From: Ructibacterium gallinarum
Lineage (GTDB): Bacteria > Bacillota > Clostridia > Monoglobales > Monoglobaceae
Length of the DNA stretch: 64,000 nucleotides
Direction: 5' to 3'
NCBI RefSeq assembly: GCF_014982785.1
Contig: NZ_JADCKB010000019.1
Span: 1 to 64,000, forward strand
In this document: positions 19,101 to 25,756 of the stretch, piece by piece
Numbering within the stretch: the first letter of the stretch is position 1
How the letters are laid out: the number at the start of each line of letters is the position of its first letter
Notes under the pieces: model-generated
The model's database searches: none
What the model was told of the DNA's origin: nothing
What the model saw: only the letters and a program-made list of their open reading frames with translations
Made by a program: the position numbers and the translations under genes

Positions 19101-20247
19101 GAAGATAATCTGAAAACTCCTCCACCGTGGCAGATTGATAACCCGGCTTGAGGATTTTCGATGACTTGATGTTTTTTGAATATGCCGTATAATTGTGCGT
19201 CTTGTCATCTGCAATTTTAAATATTTCATTATACTTTTCCGGAAGATACTTTTTTATAAACTTTTTCAAAAAGGCCAAATCTTTTTTGTGCTTTTCATAT
19301 TGCTGTATTTTTATGCGCGAAATATATTTTTCCTGTCCGCCATTCATCATTCTTGCAAGTGCCGCCCAATCATGAATCCCTTTTAACGCCAGCAATATAT
19401 CAGCATCCTCACCGATTTCTGACAAAACCATTTCGATGTTATCATCTACATCTGATTTCTTGAATGAAATTTTGTTCTTTTCCAACTGAGCATACTCTTC
19501 TTTTTCAAACAAAACCGAAAGCTTGAATTCCGCTCCGGACATTGCTTTGATGATTTCCGCTTCATATTTTTCAGGCTTTTCGTTTCCAAAAACAACCTGG
19601 GTCAACGCATTTTTTGTATTGTTAATACCCCTGGTTTGAATCAAAACCTCTGCCATTTTTTCACAATCCACAGCACGCCAGATGGATTCCTCCATGCAGC
19701 AGGATGCAAAAGACTGGTACACGTCATCAAAAGATAAAAGCCGGTCAATTTCCTCTTTATCGACATCGTACAAAAAATGTCCTCTGTGTGAAACCAGATA
19801 TGAAACCGCCAAATAAACCAGCCGCACATCATGCGGGCGAGGATCATCAATCAGATCCATAATCAAATGATGTATGGTCGGATATTTCTTATGATATTCC
19901 GCGTCCGTAAATTCTTTATCAGAAAAAAGAGAATTCGTACCGTCTAACGTTTTATCTTCGGCATACAAAAAACTCTCATCCAATCGCTGATAGAACATTT
20001 CATCCACTTTTCCAATCCCTGCAGCAAATAATTCCCGAATCAGTTTCACCCTTTGCTTTACCCGTGCCGTTCTCCTTCTGGCACTGCGCTGCATTCTCCG
20101 CTCTGCCGCCTGATTTGCCTCCTCAAATACCTGCGCCCCCCACATAGCTTTGCCTTTTGCCCGCTGAATTTGATATTTTTCATCTGTTACAGCATACCCC
20201 AGCGAATTGGTCCCGATATCTAATCCCAAAAAATATTGCCCCTTCAT
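16183..20247 (-). CDS. cas9: CRISPR-associated endonuclease Cas9 (type II-A)
   Basis: A 1354-residue RNA-guided nuclease with all catalytic parts intact: RuvC-I (GLDIGTNSLGYAV, D10), an arginine-rich bridge helix (RRMQRSARRRTARVKQRVK, about 50-70), a long alpha-helical recognition lobe (about 75-740), RuvC-II (IFIEVTRKEG, E772), HNH (YDIDHIYPQ, H855), RuvC-III (HHAKDAYLN, with D989) and a C-terminal PAM-interacting part. Size and gene order (cas9-cas1-cas2-csn2) define type II-A. aaaggagg precedes the ATG. The repeat resembles those of clostridial and Filifactor-type systems, but the PAM cannot be read from sequence. It is divergent from the tracrRNA, whose promoter lies in the cas9 5' leader. 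Confidence 0.98.
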   Translation of the reverse strand: MKGQYFLGLDIGTNSLGYAVTDEKYQIQRAKGKAMWGAQVFEEANQAAERRMQRSARRRTARVKQRVKLIRELFAAGIGKVDEMFYQRLDESFLYAEDKTLDGTNSLFSDKEFTDAEYHKKYPTIHHLIMDLIDDPRPHDVRLVYLAVSYLVSHRGHFLYDVDKEEIDRLLSFDDVYQSFASCCMEESIWRAVDCEKMAEVLIQTRGINNTKNALTQVVFGNEKPEKYEAEIIKAMSGAEFKLSVLFEKEEYAQLEKNKISFKKSDVDDNIEMVLSEIGEDADILLALKGIHDWAALARMMNGGQEKYISRIKIQQYEKHKKDLAFLKKFIKKYLPEKYNEIFKIADDKTHNYTAYSKNIKSSKILKPGYQSATVEEFSDYLRKLLKGVTPEECDKEQYEQMMKELSEYTFMPKQKNTDNRLIPHQLFWYELKSILDNAKTYLDFLNSQEEDGISAAEKILSVFEFRIPYYVGPLGKYRNKNAWMIRKQEGRILPWNFSDMVDLDKSEEAFIRKMTNQCSYLAGEDVLAKNSLLYTKFMVLNEINKIKYDEKPISVAMKQKLYQDLFVDSKRKVSKKAILQWLAAQGIAAEAISGIDDTVKTTLKSYHVFQRMFAAKILSEKDAEDIIARMTITTDKKRLKKWLKTEYKQLSDSDIAYIAGQKFSDYGRLSKKLLDGIEAVHKETGELLTVIGAMWETNLNLMELMAAEVGYSALIEKANREYYSGHSLTLSERLDEMYVSNAVKRPIFRTLDVVKEIKHIQKGDPKKIFIEVTRKEGVKERTVSRKDQLMKKYRAITEPEYQEVRELLEKEEETRLKSKKLYLYYTQLGRCMYTGEPIRLELLMRDHSAYDIDHIYPQARVKDDSVDNMVLVKKEQNGRKSDTYPIAGEIRTKMYGFWKMLCDKGMITKEKLNRLARSTSFKDEELSGFINRQLVETSQAIKAVATVLSELCPDSEIVYVKARLASDFRHVFDFDKCRELNDLHHAKDAYLNIVMGNIYHVQFTQNPIHFIKEKEKNRNYTIKLTDKEGQGLLARDIERNGEIAWKGDGSFLALVKKTMVRNDINYVRYAFCRKGQLFNLTLQKAPRGENELVPIKKELDPAKYGGYNNTAAAFFAMVKHTVKKKEVLSILPVELIIADQFRQDDDFALRYLAKRYKLENPQFVFGRKILKINTMIEFENGFRANIASKSSGGAKMVLASAVPLLFSPEQEQYARKICSKITKAKEKRIPLAIYPQFDHITKEENAALYQTFVRKTKSHVFAAVSAFSNVGKLMEEKAEAFANMELEEQCQLIYSLLSLFKTGRTTGCDITSIDGSKNTGIITISSKINKNIRIIDQSPTGLLEKKSENLLTL

Positions 20248-20248
20248 C

Positions 20249-20277
20249 TTGACATTCCTCCTTTGTTATGGTATCCT
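20249..20277 (+). promoter_or_regulatory. Predicted tracrRNA promoter
   Basis: TTGACA (20249-20254) and TATCCT (20272-20277) are 17 bases apart on the plus strand. Transcription would start near 20284, a few bases before the anti-repeat. The box lies over the cas9 Shine-Dalgarno region on the opposite strand. Confidence 0.6.
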
Positions 20278-20283
20278 ATATTC

Positions 20284-20400
20284 ATAGGTTTACTACCCTA
20301 TAAATTACACTACGAGTTCAAATAAAAATTTTTTCAAATCGTTCGGATTTTCCGTTCCTGCACAATGGTGCTTTGAGTCTGCGAAAGCAGACTTTTTTAT
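20284..20400 (+). ncRNA. tracrRNA for the type II-A system
   Basis: The anti-repeat (about 20287-20323) reads like a degenerate copy of the array repeat and pairs with the minus-strand crRNA repeat through a lower stem (uuuga), an unpaired bulge around gagc/acucgu and a long upper stem, as expected for Cas9 guide duplexes. A short nexus-like hairpin (aaatc/gattt, 20336-20350), a gcac/gtgc hairpin (about 20360-20371) and a terminal hairpin gtctgc-gaaa-gcagac (20377-20392) with a long T-run follow. Predicted length is about 115-120 nt. Only the short form is evident; no upstream promoter for a long form was found. Confidence 0.85.
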
Positions 20401-20407
20401 TTTTTTC
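20377..20407 (+). terminator. Intrinsic terminator of tracrRNA
   Basis: gtctgc and gcagac pair around a gaaa tetraloop and are followed by tttttt and a further T-rich stretch. Confidence 0.9.
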
Positions 20408-20556
20408 GCCGTTATTTTCAATTTTATAAAATTTTTCCAAAAGATTTACTCTTTTATGGTTACATTATATAGGAAGTTTGCAGAATATGCAATATTTTTT
20501 CATATAAATTCGTGCAACAAAAAGTTAAACCGTCAAATATCAAAATTAAAAAAACA

Positions 20557-20598
20557 AAGTCTGACAAACCTGATTCATGCATCAGATTTGTCAGACTT
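20557..20598 (-). terminator. Intrinsic terminator of the leftward polysaccharide operon
   Basis: aagtctgacaaa and tttgtcagactt are perfectly complementary and are extended by tgat/atca. On the minus strand the stem is followed by gtttttttaatttt, about 100 bases beyond the stop at 20695. The plus-strand tail is T-rich too. Nothing else is seen between 20408 and 20694. Confidence 0.8.
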
Positions 20599-20694
20599 CT
20601 TTTCCTTTTATTAACGTTTTTCCGGCACTGTCAAACGGAAATGCAAAAGGTTATTCCATTACCTTCCCGCATAAAATATTTTATCCCACGTTTT

Positions 20695-22443
20695 TTAAAC
20701 AGTTTCTTCTGCGCCATAGGGAATACTCTCCCACAACGGTTTCATTTCATTTAAAGAATCCCATATAAATATTTGATAAGAATATTCTTCTGCCGAACCC
20801 TCTATCGTCATAGACACCGGAACTGCGTAAGGCGCATCTTCTTCCGTAACAGGGATCTCATTTACATCTGCCTGGGCTGTCTGACACAATATGCCGCTTT
20901 CTGCATCATATGCCGCCAGCAACACTGCCGACGCAACAGTATCCTCTCCCCGATTGAAAACGGAAAGATTTGCAGTCACGGTTGTTGTTCCCGGCGTTTC
21001 TTCAGTAAACTGAAACTCATGCTCCGCAATTTCAAAATCCGGACCTTTCTTGGGTACAGAAATTAGCAAATTATCAATATACATCTTATTGGCACCGCCG
21101 TCGGCGATCTTAATTCCGCCGCTGTTGATTGTCGCACCAGGATCTGTTACAATCAGACAGGGATTTTCTTTGTCATTATAATAAATTTTTATAACATTGC
21201 TGACTCGCTCGATCTTCATATAGGCCCATTTGTCATTCATCTCTTTTACATTCATAATACCAGGACCAGGTGCCATTTGCAGCGTATCCCAATCTTCCGC
21301 TCCATTTACCACTTTCAGCAGTGTCAAAATTCCTGCGGAAGTATCAAAATAAGATTTGTATTTGCTCTCGGCGGTCGTCCACATTCGGTTCCAGCTAAAC
21401 TCAGGCCATGCTGCAGCAGGCGCGTCTATTTTTATATTGAATTCCATACAAAAATCAAAGAGTTCCAAATCTTTAGAAATATACTCCCCTTTAAAATTAT
21501 AAGCGCCATTTTCGCTTCCTGTTCCGTAACCGTCATTTACCACACTTCCGCCAAAACTCCAAATTTCATTCCAAATATCCAGCTTATAGCATCCGCCTAA
21601 GTCCTCTGGCTCCATTTGATAATCTTCAAAATCCTGCCAGTACAGCACCTTTCTGTCATCCGGGATTTCCGGCACCGGAGCATTGGTATAATCCTTCTTT
21701 ACCACAAGGAAATTGTCCATATAAAGATTGGCATTTCCATTTTCAAATCCCAGCGCACCTGCAATACCATTGGGATTATAATAATTGCAAACCATCAATG
21801 GCGTTTCTGTGTCATTTAAATACACCACAATTTTATCCTCATACATGACAAACTGCCAATAGTTCCATTGATTGCGAAAAACCTCGTCAAAATTCTCGAT
21901 GGTTACTGTTGTCCAGTTAGAACTCTGCGTTTGGCCGTTTGCTTTATAGATCTGCTCATAAATCACTTCCCCGCTCGTATTCTGCGGATCATGATATAGC
22001 ATGATTTTTGCATAATCATCTCCCCAGCGCATCCGAAGCTTTGCGATTTGAATCCATCCCGCTCCCTCTGTCTGATCATAATCCACCCGCATGTTAAATT
22101 TTAAGACCGAGTTATCCAAAAACCAACTGCCCCATCCCAAACTTGGCCAGCCATTCGGATCGGCCAGTTTGGCAATATGATTGCCTCCCTCAGCGCCAAT
22201 AACGTCCACTTTTTCGCCTTCACCCGCACTCCATCCAACGGTAGCTTCCTGCCCGTCTATTGTATATGTCAAATCGGGATTTCCTTCAAAATCATCCTGC
22301 ATGATCATCGTTTCTCCTTCTTCTACCACAGGACGCAGGACATCGACAGGTATATCCCACAATTCACTTTCCGCCCAAGAGCATTCCGGGAACAGTCCTC
22401 CCAAACATAATACGCTTACTATAACAGCACATATTTTTTTCAT
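20695..22443 (-). CDS. Secreted two-module jelly-roll-like protein
   Basis: A 582-residue exported protein with a signal peptide (MKKICAVIVSVLCLGGLF, cleaved near SWA-ES). Two modules of about 200 residues follow (45-250 and 263-465). Each starts with a DFE turn, contains a W-x-Y/F...KI-x-YYND segment and ends YMDNFLVV or YIDNLLIS. This pattern fits concanavalin/LamG-like carbohydrate-binding folds. The C-terminal part (470-582) is Ig-like with QIFIWDSLNEMKPLW and is also found in the 1288-residue SLH protein of this locus. It has no SLH anchor, so it may be released. Start 22443 has a good aaaggag site; the longer frame from 22518 does not begin with a signal peptide. No catalytic motif is recognised. 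Confidence 0.7.
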   Translation of the reverse strand: MKKICAVIVSVLCLGGLFPECSWAESELWDIPVDVLRPVVEEGETMIMQDDFEGNPDLTYTIDGQEATVGWSAGEGEKVDVIGAEGGNHIAKLADPNGWPSLGWGSWFLDNSVLKFNMRVDYDQTEGAGWIQIAKLRMRWGDDYAKIMLYHDPQNTSGEVIYEQIYKANGQTQSSNWTTVTIENFDEVFRNQWNYWQFVMYEDKIVVYLNDTETPLMVCNYYNPNGIAGALGFENGNANLYMDNFLVVKKDYTNAPVPEIPDDRKVLYWQDFEDYQMEPEDLGGCYKLDIWNEIWSFGGSVVNDGYGTGSENGAYNFKGEYISKDLELFDFCMEFNIKIDAPAAAWPEFSWNRMWTTAESKYKSYFDTSAGILTLLKVVNGAEDWDTLQMAPGPGIMNVKEMNDKWAYMKIERVSNVIKIYYNDKENPCLIVTDPGATINSGGIKIADGGANKMYIDNLLISVPKKGPDFEIAEHEFQFTEETPGTTTVTANLSVFNRGEDTVASAVLLAAYDAESGILCQTAQADVNEIPVTEEDAPYAVPVSMTIEGSAEEYSYQIFIWDSLNEMKPLWESIPYGAEETV

Positions 22444-22521
22444 TTTTCTACTCCTTTCATTCAATCTCTTTCCTATGATCCCATCGCAGTTATGAGGGTC
22501 TTTTTTCCCTCTGCACACCTG

Positions 22522-24249
22522 TCAATTCATATAATAAAATCCCGATAAAGCCGGAAGGAAATTTTGATTTTGTTCCAGCCTGCCCTTTTCGGTCAATTCC
22601 TCTATCTGCGAAATTTCTTCATTCAAATAAGCCAAAACGCTCTCTCCCACAGAGGCAAGCCGGGCGTGCATTGCCCCGTATTTCCCGTCCAGGATTTCCC
22701 ATCCATATGTCATACAATTTTTCCTCCACAGCTGTTTATGCACATGATGCAGTTCTTCATAATCGCTTTGCAGTCTGGGGATCAAATCTTCAGCCACAAG
22801 CCATAAATAATTCCGGTCTCCAATATAATAGGCAGGAAAAAGATTTTGACATAATTCACATTTCTCCTTTGCCACTTTGAAAAGCAATGCCGCATACTCA
22901 TTGCGTTCTGCTTCCGTCCTGCTGCTAAAATATTGATATGCTTGCTGAAACATTTCTTTTGTTTTTTTCAGTTCCTCTTCATTGTGAAACAAACGAACAA
23001 AAGGATCGCACCATATGAGTTCTGTTCCTTTTCTTTTTTGAAAAAAAGAAAAATATTCTATTTCTTTTTTCTCCCGCTTTAAAAAAAATCTGGACATTTC
23101 ATATATTTTTTCTTCGGCAGTACCAATGCCTGCATAACAATATTCACTATAGGCCATTAAGTATGGCAAAAAATACATGAAATCAGCAGTACATTCTCCG
23201 GTCATCCGTATTACGGCAAATACCGTGTTTATCCCTTTTCTGACAGAAAAATCCAACGCAGGAATTGCCTCCTGAATCATTTGCTTGCAGTCAGGCAAAA
23301 AACTTCTGCATATTTTTTCTCCGCTCGCAAGAGAAACGAAAACATTTTGTTTAGAATATGCCAAAATCTTTTTTGAAAAATCTTTTTGAACGGCACAAGA
23401 ACCATTTGCGCATATCATAGCCGCATCCAGCTTATATTCCCGTGCCGCCCTTATAAAATCATCGTAGAGAAACATTTGTTTTTCTGAAGGGACCATGGGA
23501 TCCGCCCATAGTACAGGTGACAATCCATGATAAATACTTTTTTGATACAGCTTCCAAAGCAAAGCCTGCATTGCCTCTATTTGTTTACCGTCATCCAATT
23601 CTAAGTATTCCTCCGCCGCATTTTTTTCCGGCGGAACGACTTTGATATAGATCCGCTCAGAGCGAAAGCACCGCCGTATCAAACACAGCAGCTGCTGCAA
23701 AAATATCTCATCATTCCAATCACTGGATATATACCCTGATTCTTTTTCATTTTTCCAGCCAAGCTGTATATTGTCTGCTGGTTGAACAGAAATGCACGGA
23801 ACCATTTCTATCCCCAAAGAAGCCGCATAATGCGCAAGATCTATCAGTTCTTCTTCGATATATTTCCCGACCGTCCAAGCCCGCCCCCAGGCAAATGAAA
23901 ACAAAAAGAAGTTCATTCCCAGCATAGCCATATGATTGATATAAATTTTGATTGCCGCAGGACGCAAAGCGGTGTTGAGAGAGGTTTCTATCATGACACC
24001 GCACTCCCGAAAAGACGGCTTTTGAAAAATTTCACATTTTTTTATCCCTTCCGATACATATTGGGCATATAAAGCAAATGCACGTCCATATTCCGAAATA
24101 CAGCTGCCGCCAATCCATGCGGCACCGTTTTCTATTTTGACATATGCTCCTTGCCGCTGCACAAATTTTATCGGTGTTTGGTCCTTAAAGTCCAAAAGAT
24201 CCCAGACCGTTTTTTGTATGTTCACGATTGCATTTAGTGTGACCGGCAT
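22522..24249 (-). CDS. GH20-like (beta-N-acetylhexosaminidase-type) protein, catalytic pair apparently lost
   Basis: 575 residues without a signal peptide, so probably cytoplasmic. The layout recalls GH20 enzymes: an N-terminal alpha/beta domain, then a barrel entry (FRECGVMIETSLNTALRPAAIKIYINHMAMLGMNFFLF), YIEEELIDLAHYAASLGIEMVPCIS as the next strands, and a late helical region. The place where GH20 enzymes carry the Asp-Glu pair (an IG-x-DE-type strand end) appears to read YIKVVPPEKN. It may be a pseudoenzyme, a member of an uncharacterised subfamily, or a different TIM-barrel family. It is translationally close to the GH31 gene (2-base gap) and so belongs to the glycan-processing operon. 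Confidence 0.5.
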   Translation of the reverse strand: MPVTLNAIVNIQKTVWDLLDFKDQTPIKFVQRQGAYVKIENGAAWIGGSCISEYGRAFALYAQYVSEGIKKCEIFQKPSFRECGVMIETSLNTALRPAAIKIYINHMAMLGMNFFLFSFAWGRAWTVGKYIEEELIDLAHYAASLGIEMVPCISVQPADNIQLGWKNEKESGYISSDWNDEIFLQQLLCLIRRCFRSERIYIKVVPPEKNAAEEYLELDDGKQIEAMQALLWKLYQKSIYHGLSPVLWADPMVPSEKQMFLYDDFIRAAREYKLDAAMICANGSCAVQKDFSKKILAYSKQNVFVSLASGEKICRSFLPDCKQMIQEAIPALDFSVRKGINTVFAVIRMTGECTADFMYFLPYLMAYSEYCYAGIGTAEEKIYEMSRFFLKREKKEIEYFSFFQKRKGTELIWCDPFVRLFHNEEELKKTKEMFQQAYQYFSSRTEAERNEYAALLFKVAKEKCELCQNLFPAYYIGDRNYLWLVAEDLIPRLQSDYEELHHVHKQLWRKNCMTYGWEILDGKYGAMHARLASVGESVLAYLNEEISQIEELTEKGRLEQNQNFLPALSGFYYMN

Positions 24250-24251
24250 AA

Positions 24252-25754
24252 CTATTCCCCTCTTTCAAAATACAGCAACGTATTTAGTGGCGCGTCCATC
24301 GTTATTTCCCGGCCTCCTCGCATGACTGCGTTATCGTTTCTTCGCCATATGCCTTCGGGAAGGTATACCGATCGGCTTCTTTCTCCCTTTTTTAATATCG
24401 GAGCCACCAATATCTTACTGCCCAACATAAACTGATCCTGAATCGTTTCACAGCCGGCATCAGGAAATTCATAAGCCATATGCCGCATAATGGGTTCACA
24501 GGTCCTTGCGCTGTGCTGTGCTAATCCGACGATATATTCTCCCATTTTCTGATGGAGAGATACCATTTTCTGAACCATTTCAAAATGTTTCTCATCCAAT
24601 ACACGCCACGGCGCTGCCGAAAACTGCATCATGGGGCAAAGTGCACTCGCCTGCGCATAACGCACCACCAATTCCTGATCCAGGCAATGACGGTTTTGAT
24701 GAAAACTATGAATTTCTCCGCCGCCAATCATATCGGGGCAATGGTATGTATATCCCAGCAGCCCCTGTACCAAGGAATTGGGAAGCAAAGTATTGATGCC
24801 ATTTTCTGTCCAGCTGTGCTGTTTATCGCTCAGCCGCATGACCAGCGGCTTTCCGCCCAGATTCCATGCGGCACGATATTCATTGAACGCAAACACTTCC
24901 CCCAGCAAACCATATTTTTCTGTATAGTGCCATGGTTTTTCCGGGGCTTCTGCTGATGCATAAAACTCCATATCTCCGCCGTCAAATTTAAAACCGTCTA
25001 TACCATATTCCTGCATCATTTTTTTCAGTTTCCCTGTAAACCATCCCACAGCTTCTTCTGAAAACAAATCAATCCCCGCACTGATACCATTCCACCAGCA
25101 TCCTGCCGCAGGTTTTCCATCCTGCCTCAAAATAAGGTAGTCCTGCGCCTGCAATTCCCGAAACACTGGGGAATCCGGCGAAACATAAGGGCACACCCAA
25201 AGCATGACCCAAAATCCCATCTCATGCAATGTTTCTACCATCTTCTTCGGATTAGAAAATTTTCCGGGGTGGAAAGTAAATTCGCCATAATCAAGCGCCC
25301 ATCCATCGTCGATCATCAATATTCCGGGCGGCATACCATGGGCGATGATATTCCGGGCATATGCTATAATTGCCTCTTGATTTTGATCGTGCATAAGCTC
25401 AATCCATGTGTTATACTGAGGCGCTGAAAAAAACATTGCATCAGGAATATTGGATGCAAAAGGGAAGCAATGTGAAGCTCCGTATAAATACGCCTCTCGA
25501 AGACAGTTCCCAACTGTTTCCAATTGTGCGATCCCATCAACAAATACCTTTCCTTTGTCAAAAGTTGCTGAAAAAGGCTTCTGACTCCAAAGGATCCTGC
25601 CCCTGCTTGACAGAAAAAATGGGGAAACCTGATTATAGTGATCTGTCCGCCTCAAATCCAAACAAACCTTACTCTGCTGATGAAACGGCATCTCTATGCC
25701 TTTTTCTACCATACCGCCCCACCAGTATTCATTTGCAAGAAGCGAAAATTCCAT
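24252..25754 (-). CDS. Glycoside hydrolase family 31 (alpha-glycosidase type)
   Basis: A 500-residue cytoplasmic GH31 enzyme. The barrel carries GILMIDDGWALDYGEFTFHPGKF, the nucleophile motif GIDGFKFDGGD (D258) and the acid/base region YHCPDMIGGGE (D341). It is short for GH31 (usually 600-900), since the distal beta domains are reduced. GH31 members act on alpha-glucosides, alpha-xylosides, alpha-galactosides or sulfoquinovosides, and the specificity is not clear here. Start ATG 25754 follows gggagg and lies two bases after the GH2 stop, so translation is coupled. Confidence 0.85.
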   Translation of the reverse strand: MEFSLLANEYWWGGMVEKGIEMPFHQQSKVCLDLRRTDHYNQVSPFFLSSRGRILWSQKPFSATFDKGKVFVDGIAQLETVGNCLREAYLYGASHCFPFASNIPDAMFFSAPQYNTWIELMHDQNQEAIIAYARNIIAHGMPPGILMIDDGWALDYGEFTFHPGKFSNPKKMVETLHEMGFWVMLWVCPYVSPDSPVFRELQAQDYLILRQDGKPAAGCWWNGISAGIDLFSEEAVGWFTGKLKKMMQEYGIDGFKFDGGDMEFYASAEAPEKPWHYTEKYGLLGEVFAFNEYRAAWNLGGKPLVMRLSDKQHSWTENGINTLLPNSLVQGLLGYTYHCPDMIGGGEIHSFHQNRHCLDQELVVRYAQASALCPMMQFSAAPWRVLDEKHFEMVQKMVSLHQKMGEYIVGLAQHSARTCEPIMRHMAYEFPDAGCETIQDQFMLGSKILVAPILKKGERSRSVYLPEGIWRRNDNAVMRGGREITMDAPLNTLLYFERGE

Positions 25755-25756
25755 CG

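Noticed and set aside
20287-20323. Possible isolated eleventh CRISPR repeat
   Set aside because: The differences from the array repeat and the following hairpins and terminator identify it as the tracrRNA anti-repeat.
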